This document shows, in pieces, positions 8,496 through 16,042 of a stretch of DNA of 64,000 bases; within the stretch, counting starts at the first letter, position 1; every line of letters starts with the position of its first letter. Source of the DNA: Hahella sp. HN01 (lineage in GTDB: Bacteria > Pseudomonadota > Gammaproteobacteria > Pseudomonadales > Oleiphilaceae); NCBI RefSeq assembly GCF_018986435.1, contig NZ_JAHMIN010000003.1:170043-234042 (forward strand), in the 5' to 3' direction. Both the position numbers and the translations under genes were made by a program. The notes below the pieces were generated by a model. It saw only the letters and a program-made list of their open reading frames with translations, did not search any database and had not been told where the DNA came from.

Positions 8496-10418
8496 TTATT
8501 GCGACTTGCGAACCCGTAGATACCACTCGCAAAGTAAACGCACTTGTTTTTCAGTATAGCCACGCTCGATCATGCGCCGCACAAATTCCTGGTGTTTCTT
8601 CTGGTCCTCCTGGGACGCTTTCGGGTTGAACGAGATGACCGGCAACAGGTCTTCCGTGTTGGAGAACATTTTCTTCTCAATCACGGTGCGCAGTTTTTCA
8701 TAACTGAGCCAGGACGGGTTTTTGCCGTTATTGCTGGCCCGCGCCCGCAGAACGAAATTGACCACCTCGTTGCGGAAGTCTTTCGGATTGCTGATGCCGG
8801 CGGGTTTCTCAATTTTTTCCAGTTCGTCGTTGATGGCCGCGCGGTCAAAGATTTCGCCGGTTTCAGGGTCGCGGTATTCCTGGTCCTGAATCCAGAAGTC
8901 GGCGTAGGTGACATAACGGTCGAAGATGTTTTGGCCGTACTCGGAGTAAGACTCCAGATACGCGGTCTGAATTTCTTTACCGATAAACTCGACATAATGG
9001 GGCGCCAGAGACTCTTTGATGAAGCGCAGGTAGCGGTCGTGAGTCTCCTGCTGGAACTGCTCCTGTTCGATCTGCTTCTCAAGCACATACAGCAGGTGCA
9101 CCGGATTGGCGGCCACCTCGGTCGTGTCGAAGTTGAACACCTTGGACAGTATCTTGAAGGCGAAACGGGTGGAAAGGCCGTCCATACCCTCGTCGACGCC
9201 GGCGGAGTCTTTGTACTCCTGAATCGATTTCGCTTTGGGGTCGGTGTCTTTGATGTTCTGACCGTCGTACACCTTCATTTTCGAGTAAATGCTGGAGTTT
9301 TCCGGCTCTTTGATACGGGACAGACAGGAGAACTGCGCCAGCATGTTCAAGGTGTCGGGCGCGCAGGGCGAACCGGCTAAAGAACTATGCTTGAGCAGTT
9401 TTTTGTAGATTTTGACTTCTTCGGACACCCGCAGACAATAAGGCACTTTGACGATGTAAATCCGGTCGAGGAACGCCTCATTGTTTTTGTTGTTGCGGAA
9501 GGTCTGCCACTCTGATTCGTTGGAGTGAGCCATGATGATGCCTTCAAACGGCACCGCGCCCATACCTTCTGTGGTGTTGTAGTTGCCTTCCTGCGTGGCG
9601 GTCAGCAAGGGGTGCAACACCTTGATCGGCGCTTTGAACATCTCTACGAATTCCAGCATGCCCTGGTTGGCTTTAGAGAGTCCGCCGGAGAAAGAGTACG
9701 CGTCAGGATCGTGCTGAGGGAAATCCTCCAACATGCGAATGTTGACCTTGCCGACCAGCGCGGAAATATCCTGGTTGTTTTCATCGCCGGGCTCGGTTTT
9801 GGAGACGGCGACCTGATTAAGAATGGACGGATACAGCTTGACCACTTTGAACTTGCTGATGTCGCCGTTGAATTCATGCAGGCGTTTCACCGCCCAGGGC
9901 GACATGATAAAGCGCAGGTAGCGGTTGGGAATGCCGTATTCCTCTTCCAGGATCTTGCCGTCTTCAGCCGGATCGAACAGGCCTAACGGCGATTCAAAAA
10001 CAGGGGAATCCTTGATGGCGTAGAAGGGTTGTTTCTGAAACAGGCTCTTCAATTTTTCCGCCAGGGAAGACTTACCGCCGCCGACCGGACCAAGCAGATA
10101 GAGAATCTGTTTCTTCTCTTCCAGACCCTGGGCTGCATGTTTGAAAAACGACACTATCTGTTCCACGCACTCTTCCATGCCGTAGAACTCTTCAAATTCG
10201 GGGTAACGTTTGATGACTTTATTGGAGAAGATGCGGCTTAACCGTTGATCGCGGGATGTGTCGACCAGTTCCGGTTCGCCGATGGCGAGAAGCATTCTCT
10301 CTGCAGCGGACGCATAAGCGGTGCGATCCTTTTTGCAGATCTCCAAATACTCCTCCAACGTGTACTCTTCTTCCTTGCGTGAGTCGTATCGACTGGCGAA
10401 TTGACTGAAGATGCTCAT
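8496..10418 (-). CDS. yeaG: PrkA family serine protein kinase
   Basis: A 640-residue PrkA/YeaG homologue of full family length. The N-terminal AAA-like module carries a Walker A site (LLGPVGGGKSSLAEKLKS, about residues 107-124), and the C-terminal part corresponds to the PrkA kinase-like domain. The block ALVGKVNIRMLEDFPQHDPD and the sequence IIMAHSNESEWQTF are highly conserved. It heads a three- or four-gene operon (prkA-yeaH-spoVR, perhaps plus Nudix) typical of starvation and sporulation-related regulons. It is preceded by a 600-base intergenic region that must hold the promoter. PrkA proteins have been reported both as kinases and as AAA+ proteases; sequence alone does not decide between them. 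Confidence 0.93.
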   Translation of the reverse strand: MSIFSQFASRYDSRKEEEYTLEEYLEICKKDRTAYASAAERMLLAIGEPELVDTSRDQRLSRIFSNKVIKRYPEFEEFYGMEECVEQIVSFFKHAAQGLEEKKQILYLLGPVGGGKSSLAEKLKSLFQKQPFYAIKDSPVFESPLGLFDPAEDGKILEEEYGIPNRYLRFIMSPWAVKRLHEFNGDISKFKVVKLYPSILNQVAVSKTEPGDENNQDISALVGKVNIRMLEDFPQHDPDAYSFSGGLSKANQGMLEFVEMFKAPIKVLHPLLTATQEGNYNTTEGMGAVPFEGIIMAHSNESEWQTFRNNKNNEAFLDRIYIVKVPYCLRVSEEVKIYKKLLKHSSLAGSPCAPDTLNMLAQFSCLSRIKEPENSSIYSKMKVYDGQNIKDTDPKAKSIQEYKDSAGVDEGMDGLSTRFAFKILSKVFNFDTTEVAANPVHLLYVLEKQIEQEQFQQETHDRYLRFIKESLAPHYVEFIGKEIQTAYLESYSEYGQNIFDRYVTYADFWIQDQEYRDPETGEIFDRAAINDELEKIEKPAGISNPKDFRNEVVNFVLRARASNNGKNPSWLSYEKLRTVIEKKMFSNTEDLLPVISFNPKASQEDQKKHQEFVRRMIERGYTEKQVRLLCEWYLRVRKSQ

Positions 10419-11045
10419 ATAGGCCCCCTCTTGTGATGAATAGCTCGCTTAGTGGCGCTAAAACGTCGACATGATCAGTGACCGGCTATCGTGGACTGGC
10501 GGCTTCGCCTTGCTCAGACAGGGTCATCATGCGCCTCTTTGGAGCTTTATATGCGCCCCTTTCGGCTGCGTCTGGCCTGCAGACAAGTTTCCTGACATTT
10601 TTTCAGCGCGCCCGCGGGCGTCTCCGCTGAACAGATGTGAGAAAACGTTTCTGAATGCGCCCCAACACCACTTGCATGAAGTATTCCGCTTATGAATTAG
10701 CATAGTTCAGATCTATACAATTGGATAGGAATTAATTTTCTTAGTTTCATTAAAATTTTTTATATATCATTCTGTTACGTTAGGTGACACATTAATCTGA
10801 TCGAGATTATCGGGTGATTTTTTGCGCCTAGTCATGCGCGTTAGACACTCAACTCTTCAGACCTTGCGCCTGTTTGGGGCGTGTTAGCGGAACGCTAGGA
10901 ATATTGGCGAGGCAGCGCCCCAAAAACGGCCTGAGGGTGAAAAGAGGGCAAAAAGGGAACGAAAAGAGGGCGACAAAGGAGCAGGGCGGTGATTCAAATT
11001 GACGCAGCGGACGCACGCTAAAGCGGCGCCCGCCACGGAGCAGGG
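10419..11045. other. 627-bp intergenic region with AT-rich block
   Basis: No convincing gene. The half nearest prkA should carry its promoter. From about 10690 to 10800 the sequence is strongly AT-rich (for example AAATTTTTTATATATC near 10752) against a GC-richer background, which would suit an H-NS/MvaT or IHF target. I could not pick a specific sigma-factor site with confidence. Confidence 0.4.
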
Positions 11046-12401
11046 TCAGGCGACTTTTTCCTGTTTTTCCATGGGCTTGGGCGCGCCCATGTCGAGAACC
11101 TTAATGGAGTTAGTCAGAGCTTTTTTGAGCTCGGGCGTAATTTTCTTCTCTTCCTCCAGGTAGAGATACAACACTCTTCCCAATTGTTTCAGCTGCCACT
11201 GCAGTTCCTGATACATCAGGTCCATTTCCACGATTTCACGGCTGACGGTCTGAATGATCTGATTCTCCACCACATGCTGCAACCAGCGGCCCAGGGGCGC
11301 GCTCAGCATGCCGGAGCGCGTGACCAGGGTCCACAGACGATCTATCTTCACTTTGGCGACGCGCATGCGTTTAATATGCTCTCTCTCCGCCAGGGTTTCC
11401 CGCAGCGCATAGATGCTTTCCACTACATTCTCCAGCATCTGACGCTTCTCCATAAGCTGCGTCGACATGCTGCTCAGGTCGCCGGAAATGGCCAGCTGGG
11501 TGGCGGCGTGATTCACCTGACGCAGCACGGACATGAGCGCCATGTGCACCTGATTAGGGAAGAAAGAACTGTCGATCTGAAAAACCGGCATGACTTCGCC
11601 GAGATGAATTTTGTCATTGAAACGGCGCTTCTCGCAGATGGCGTAGGTTTCATCCGCCATCGCCACAACCTGTCCGACGATGCACAGGCTGTCTTCAAAC
11701 AGACCGGCGGGATAGCCGCTGCCGTCAGCGCGTTCGTGATGCTCTTTGACTGCGCGACGGGTGACGTCAGGAATCTCTTTGATATAGGACAGAAACAGGT
11801 CGCCGATAAGAGTATGGCTCTGCATGGCGCGCCATTCTTCCGGCGTGTATTCGCCGGTTTTTGCGACAATCTGCGGATCGATATGGAGCATGCCGGCGTC
11901 GTGAGCCAGTCCCGCCATAAACGCCGCTTCGCGTTCTTCTAAGCTCAGGTTCAGCCGTGTCGCCATGGCGAAGCTTAACCACGCGCAGAACAGGCCCTTT
12001 TGATACTCTTTCGGCAATCGCTTGCACAGAACGGTGACTTTCTGCACCAGCAGATCGTAGCCGCCATACTTCTCGCACACTTCGATAAGGCTGGCTTCCA
12101 GACGCATGGACGAATGAATCTCCAGCAGTCCTTCGAAACGATCGAACATTTGATGAATGTCGCGGTGAATTTCTTTCCCATAGAGGGCGTCATCCACATT
12201 GACGGACACCTCAAGCGGCTTCACCAGTTTATGGTTAAGCAGTCTGCGCGCGACCTCCGGCTTGATAGCCAGCCCTTTTTTAACCAGCAGCATCCCGTCC
12301 TTGTTGTATATGTCCTCAGTAGCGATTACCGCATTGGTCTCGTTCACCTCCGCTAGATGATTTGTGTAGTGATCGGGCGTTGTCGGGTCGTATTGCTTCA
12401 T
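11046..12401 (-). CDS. HD-GYP domain protein (putative cyclic-di-GMP phosphodiesterase)
   Basis: About 451 residues. An N-terminal region of about 130 residues precedes an HD-GYP domain at about residues 165-300. The motifs are GLAHDAGMLHID, SHTLIGDLFL, EHHERADGSGYP and VAMADE, so the HD, outer histidines and GYP triplet are all present. The usual HDIGK lysine is replaced (HDAGM), as in some divergent family members. The last 150 residues are predicted helical. HD-GYP enzymes degrade cyclic-di-GMP. The start at 12401 has AGGAAAAC upstream; the longer frame from 12548 would add an unlikely low-complexity leader. Confidence 0.82.
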   Translation of the reverse strand: MKQYDPTTPDHYTNHLAEVNETNAVIATEDIYNKDGMLLVKKGLAIKPEVARRLLNHKLVKPLEVSVNVDDALYGKEIHRDIHQMFDRFEGLLEIHSSMRLEASLIEVCEKYGGYDLLVQKVTVLCKRLPKEYQKGLFCAWLSFAMATRLNLSLEEREAAFMAGLAHDAGMLHIDPQIVAKTGEYTPEEWRAMQSHTLIGDLFLSYIKEIPDVTRRAVKEHHERADGSGYPAGLFEDSLCIVGQVVAMADETYAICEKRRFNDKIHLGEVMPVFQIDSSFFPNQVHMALMSVLRQVNHAATQLAISGDLSSMSTQLMEKRQMLENVVESIYALRETLAEREHIKRMRVAKVKIDRLWTLVTRSGMLSAPLGRWLQHVVENQIIQTVSREIVEMDLMYQELQWQLKQLGRVLYLYLEEEKKITPELKKALTNSIKVLDMGAPKPMEKQEKVA

Positions 12402-12542
12402 TTCAGTTTTCCTGCCGAAATCAGAATGTGACGTCATGCCATCAGGACGAGATTGAGAAGTGTGGGGCGCGTGCGAGATGATCGAATATTGCTCAAATAT
12501 AGCCCAGTTATAGCAGGGGGATGGTGTATTTCTGCTCACATT

Positions 12543-12570
12543 TTGCAAATGAACGTAACTAACGTATCTA
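12543..12570 (+). promoter_or_regulatory. Candidate sigma-70 promoter for the OsmC leader
   Basis: TTGCAA, a 16-base spacer and TATCTA form a reasonable -35/-10 pair about 225 bases upstream of the OsmC start. Inferred by eye. Confidence 0.35.
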
Positions 12571-12601
12571 AAAAGAAAAAGCCTGAAAAATCAGGAGGTG
12601 A

Positions 12602-12622
12602 ATGGCGTATTTCGCCAGTTAA
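12602..12622 (+). CDS. Possible six-residue leader peptide
   Basis: ATG GCG TAT TTC GCC AGT TAA encodes MAYFAS. It is preceded by a strong ribosome site (AGGAGG) but with a spacing of only three bases. It lies about 30 bases downstream of the candidate promoter and 175 bases before the OsmC gene. It could be a leader peptide or chance. Confidence 0.25.
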   Translation: MAYFAS

Positions 12623-12744
12623 TTGTCTCGTTTGGCCGTATTGGCGTATAAAAAGTGCTCTATATTTGAGGAGGCTGATGTGTGGTGGCGACCAGAGAGC
12701 GGCCGATCGAAAAAAGTCTGTTAACATTCTCCTTCACGGCATAT

Positions 12745-12766
12745 GCGCGCCGTTGTTTCGGCGCGC
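12745..12766 (+). terminator. Hairpin between leader and OsmC gene
   Basis: GCGCGCCG and CGGCGCGC pair across a TTGTTT loop, followed by GTTTCATTT. The T-run is interrupted, so it may be a weak terminator or attenuator sitting about 30 bases before the OsmC start. Confidence 0.35.
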
Positions 12767-12796
12767 GTTTCATTTGGCTGATTCAAGGAGGTGTGG

Positions 12797-13267
12797 ATGT
12801 CCGAGTATTTCGCCACTGTGCGCTGGCTTAGAGGCGCACAGGATTTTGTCTCCAATCAATATAGTCGTGGGCATGAGTGGGAGTTTGACGGCGGCGTTCG
12901 AGTTCCCGCTTCCGCGTCTCCGCATATTGTCCCCTTACCTTTTTCTGTAGCTGAAAACGTCGATCCTGAAGAAGCGTTCGTCGCGTCACTCTCCAGCTGC
13001 CATATGTTGTTTTTTCTGGCGTACGCCGCGAAGCGCAAATTCGTGGTGGACAGCTATGAGGACTCCGCCATCGGCGTACTGGCCAAAAATGAGCAGGGCG
13101 TCATGATGATGACTCAGGTAAGGCTGCGTCCCCGCGTTGAATTTTCCGGCTCAGCCAGACCGACGCATGAGGAGCTGGAAGCATTGCATCATCGCGCGCA
13201 TGAAAGCTGCTTTATCGCTAATTCAGTGAAAACGGAAGTCGTGGTGGAGTTAGAGGCTCAGAAGTGA
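12797..13267 (+). CDS. OsmC family protein
   Basis: A 156-residue OsmC/Ohr-fold protein. OsmC proteins are cytoplasmic peroxidases that reduce organic hydroperoxides with a conserved Cys pair. Here the first Cys lies in EAFVASLSSCHMLFFLAYA (about residue 68), on the helix where the family nucleophile sits, and the second in HHRAHESCFIANS (about residue 135). The upstream signature DPEEAFVASLSSCH is typical. The ATG at 12797 follows AAGGAGG with five bases between; a GTG two codons earlier overlaps the ribosome site and is less likely. Confidence 0.88.
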   Translation: MSEYFATVRWLRGAQDFVSNQYSRGHEWEFDGGVRVPASASPHIVPLPFSVAENVDPEEAFVASLSSCHMLFFLAYAAKRKFVVDSYEDSAIGVLAKNEQGVMMMTQVRLRPRVEFSGSARPTHEELEALHHRAHESCFIANSVKTEVVVELEAQK

Positions 13268-13325
13268 GCAGGGCGGTTGAATCAGGAAATTGAGGACGAA
13301 GAGGGTAAGAGGCTGGGATAAGGAG

Positions 13326-13378
13326 CCAAAGCGTGCGTCAAGTAGCGCCCGGATTTAACTTATAGACGCACGCTTTGG
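13326..13378. repeat. Perfect 14-bp inverted repeat
   Basis: Arms CCAAAGCGTGCGTC (13326-13339) and GACGCACGCTTTGG (13365-13378) are perfect complements around a 25-base loop. It lies between the convergent OsmC and EF-hand genes, ending 16 bases from the EF-hand stop. There is no T-run, so it may act as a Rho-independent-like barrier or protect mRNA 3' ends. Confidence 0.6.
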
Positions 13379-13394
13379 CTGAAACTGTCGCCGA

Positions 13395-13844
13395 TTATTC
13401 GGCTGGAGCGGTTTCCAGATCTACCGGCGCTGCTGGATCTACAGCCATTTCAGGCTGAGGGTCCGCTTGGTACAGCTGGCCAGCTCTGGAGCCGGCTGCA
13501 GTGGCTTCACCGCTGTACACAACGAATTCGTCGCGGCTGATTTCGCCGTTCTGATCGATATCGATCTGGGCGAATGACTCATTGATGCTGGAGTCTGCAG
13601 CGGCTTCTTCTTTGTTGATGACGCTGTTGCGGTCAGTGTCCAGGTATGAAAACACCTGCTCTACCGCTGGACCTGCGTATTGGTCGGAGCTGGCAGGCGC
13701 TTCAGTGATTTGCACTGGGGCGCTCATTTCAGTTTGAGGCTGTTGCTCCGCCACAGGTTGTTCGGTTTGAACGCTGGTTTCGTCAGAGCAAGCAGTCAGT
13801 GCTGCCAGGAATGACGCGGTTACGATTGCGAGTGCTTTATTCAT
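13395..13844 (-). CDS. EF-hand lipoprotein
   Basis: A 149-residue exported protein. The lipobox LTAC at residues 16-19 predicts a lipoprotein with Cys19 lipidated. A Gln/Glu/Pro-rich linker follows. Two EF-hand calcium loops are visible: DTDRNSVINKEE (about residues 68-79) and DIDQNGEISRDE (about 92-103), the second a near-perfect 12-residue loop. The C-terminus is low-complexity, rich in Ala, Pro and Glu. It probably binds calcium in the periplasm or outer membrane; no function is known. Its mRNA begins with a long, structured leader. Confidence 0.8.
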   Translation of the reverse strand: MNKALAIVTASFLAALTACSDETSVQTEQPVAEQQPQTEMSAPVQITEAPASSDQYAGPAVEQVFSYLDTDRNSVINKEEAAADSSINESFAQIDIDQNGEISRDEFVVYSGEATAAGSRAGQLYQADPQPEMAVDPAAPVDLETAPAE

Positions 13845-14236
13845 ACTCTAATACCTACTAAGTTGGTGTCCTTGTTTCCATTTCTAAGGAGGCGGGTCTG
13901 AATGTGCGGATTCAAGACTCCTCCTGTTAACCTCTCCCTTCGTGAGGTAGCCGGGCTGCTTAGCCTCAGCGTGTTTCGCCCTAGGTATATCAAGTTCGGC
14001 GCCAGTTTTTAAATTTCCTTTAAAAACAATAGATTAGTTTTGTTCGGTGAATTTTGCGGTCGGTGAAAGGGTGGCTGAAAGTCGCAGAAAAGAGACGGCG
14101 GCGACGACTATGCAGGCAATGTCATAAATATCAATAAGTTACGAGTTGCAAAAAGGCAACAGTTGAGAGTGGAGGAATAGCGGAAGAGTTTGGCGGCCCG
14201 GAGAAGATACCGCGCCTGACCGCCTGTTAAGCATTG
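13845..14236. other. Intergenic region with structured minus-strand leader
   Basis: The minus strand upstream of the EF-hand gene contains two stable stem-loops. Proximal: GGAGG A GTCTTGAAT / ATTCAGAC CCG CCTCC (about 13886-13923). Distal: TGAGG / CCTCA around an inner 16-base region (about 13943-13968). I could not match the arrangement to a riboswitch class. The rest, 14010-14236, shows nothing I recognise. Confidence 0.4.
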
Positions 14237-15829
14237 CTATTCGCTCAGAGAGAGCACGGTATTGATCTTCGGGTCCACCAACTCCAGGCGCTTACCGTCG
14301 GGCTTCAACGCCACTATGCGGGTGACGGATTCTCTGGCGCCGATTCCGAAAACAAGACGGGGGCTTTGGTCTGTCATCAGGCCCACGGCGGATGTCGCTT
14401 GTCGGGTATAGCTGCGCGCATCCTCCATTTCGATTGTGACTTCGGCGCCAGACCATTCCGGTGAATCAGGCAGCTGCAGAGCGATGAAGTTGGCCTCTGT
14501 AGTGTTCAGAAAAGCCCGTACGGGCCCGTCCATATTTAACCAGACGATATCCGGACGGCCGTCGCCATTCAGGTCCATGATAACGGGGGACTGGCCGAAC
14601 CAGGGGTTGTCCAGTTCCAGGTCGTCAGCCTGAAAAAAGCCGGTGGCGTGGCCCATTCCAGTAGGCAGTTGCAAAAATGCCTTGCCCGCCAGTTTGCTGA
14701 CCTTGTGAATCGGCCATTTAATGTAGTTCTGCGCCACCAGCAGGTCCATTTCGCCGTCCAGGTTGATGTCTTCAAACACGCCGCCCCAGCCGAAGCCGTA
14801 GCCGGTTAACTGGTACGGTTCGGTCATGTCGGTGAAGCGAAAGTCGCCTTCGTTTCGCAATAGCAACCATTCGCTGTCCTGACGCTGGTCATCGCGCAGG
14901 TCGCCGCTGGTGAGAAACTCCGGGATGGAGTTGCCGATATTGGTGAAAAACAGGTCCTGGTCGCCGTCGCGGTCAATGTCTCCCACCGCCAACCCCATCC
15001 AGAAGCCAAACCCGGAGTGGGTGGGAACGGATTCAAAGCGACCGTCTCCCAGGTTTTTGAATATCTCCACCTCTCCTGTGTTTTGCGCCACAACCAAGTC
15101 TTGCAGACGATCGCCGTTGAGGTCGACAAAGACAGATAAAAAGGTATTTTGCAGCGATGCGGTTCCGGACTGCGTGGTAATATCGGTGAACTGCAGATTG
15201 CCGTCGTTGCGCAGCAGAATGTTGGCGCGGGCGTGGGCGGGGTCGTTGAAGGTGGCGCTTTTGAAGGCGTCAAAGGAGATAAAGTTGCTGATGTAAAGGT
15301 CGCCGTCGCCATCCTGGTCAATGTCGGAGACAGTGACGGCGAAAGAGACCGTATTGTCCGGCAATTGAACCGGCAGCTTTTGCGCCGTGAAGCGCCCGCC
15401 GTTGTTTAAGTACAAATAGACGCCGTCGTTGCGGGCGATGATAAGGTCCACTTCGCCATCGGCGTTCATATCCATCGCAGTCGCGCCATAGGTGGCCGCT
15501 GAGGCGGATAATCCGGTGTTCTGAATAATATTGCGTAATTCGCCATCCCTGAGGCTTAACAAGGCGTCGTCCTGTCCTTCGCCACCGCCCACAAAAATCT
15601 CTTCCTTGCCGTCGCCATCAACATCCAGCACTGCCGCGCCGCTAAAAGGATGAACCTTTTGCGTCCAGTGGTGGACGAAATCCGTTTTAACCTCCGTAAA
15701 CGGAGAGAGCTGCAGGCTGGCGGGCGCCTCGCGGACATCCTCCAGAGAAGCGGTGCAGCCGGTCAGCAAGAAAGGTAATGTTAAGAGAGCGCTGAAAGCC
15801 GCTGGTGTTTTCATGAACAATTTCCGCAT
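14237..15829 (-). CDS. FG-GAP/VCBS-repeat lipoprotein with ASPIC/UnbV domain
   Basis: About 530 residues. A signal peptide ends in the lipobox LLTGC, so it is probably an outer-membrane lipoprotein. Residues about 60-430 contain at least seven FG-GAP/VCBS repeats, each with a calcium-binding acidic loop such as DVDGDGKEEIFVGGG, DMNADGEVDLIIARN, DIDQDGDGDLYISN, DIDRDGDQDLFFTN, DINLDGEMDLLVAQN and DLNGDGRPDIVWLN. They should fold as an integrin-like beta-propeller. The C-terminal 90 residues (FIALQLPDSPEWSGAEVTIE onward) resemble the ASPIC/UnbV domain. Starts at 15829 or 15814 (MKTPAAF) are equally possible; the longest frame begins with TTG. Ligand unknown. Confidence 0.85.
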   Translation of the reverse strand: MRKLFMKTPAAFSALLTLPFLLTGCTASLEDVREAPASLQLSPFTEVKTDFVHHWTQKVHPFSGAAVLDVDGDGKEEIFVGGGEGQDDALLSLRDGELRNIIQNTGLSASAATYGATAMDMNADGEVDLIIARNDGVYLYLNNGGRFTAQKLPVQLPDNTVSFAVTVSDIDQDGDGDLYISNFISFDAFKSATFNDPAHARANILLRNDGNLQFTDITTQSGTASLQNTFLSVFVDLNGDRLQDLVVAQNTGEVEIFKNLGDGRFESVPTHSGFGFWMGLAVGDIDRDGDQDLFFTNIGNSIPEFLTSGDLRDDQRQDSEWLLLRNEGDFRFTDMTEPYQLTGYGFGWGGVFEDINLDGEMDLLVAQNYIKWPIHKVSKLAGKAFLQLPTGMGHATGFFQADDLELDNPWFGQSPVIMDLNGDGRPDIVWLNMDGPVRAFLNTTEANFIALQLPDSPEWSGAEVTIEMEDARSYTRQATSAVGLMTDQSPRLVFGIGARESVTRIVALKPDGKRLELVDPKINTVLSLSE

Positions 15830-16042
15830 GGTTCGCAATGAATAGGACTTAAAGAAAAAATAGTCGATTTGACGCAGTTATCAGAGCTCAAGCGATGCTT
15901 GTCTGAAATACCCGGCTTAGTGTTCATAAATCCGGCTGCGCCAGTTACACTTCGTCGCGTAAAAACAACTAAAAAGATTAGAAAATATCAGCTTCGGCGC
16001 ATAAAATTGCCGCCTTTTGCTGCCTCCACAAAGGATGTCGAT

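Larger units (their letters stand above)
12402..12796. other. Intergenic leader region before the OsmC gene
   Basis: This 395-bp region contains a plausible plus-strand promoter, a six-codon mini-ORF and a hairpin before the OsmC gene, each listed separately. The minus-strand half next to 12401 must hold the HD-GYP gene promoter. Confidence 0.5.

Noticed and set aside
7573-8559. 328-codon plus-strand frame
   Set aside because: Antisense to yeaH and the end of prkA; no independent support.
10471-10695. 74-codon frame in the prkA upstream region
   Set aside because: No ribosome site, no recognisable motif, and sits in the expected promoter region.
12678-12950. Frame with GAGGAGG ribosome site upstream of OsmC
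   Set aside because: It overlaps the OsmC gene by 150 bases in another frame, the spacing to ATG is only three bases, and its translation is Cys/Arg-rich without any domain. Kept only as part of the leader finding.
13850-14010. Called c-di-GMP-I riboswitch
   Set aside because: The core GGGACGCAAAGC and the receptor-loop arrangement are not present; similarity is limited to short stretches.
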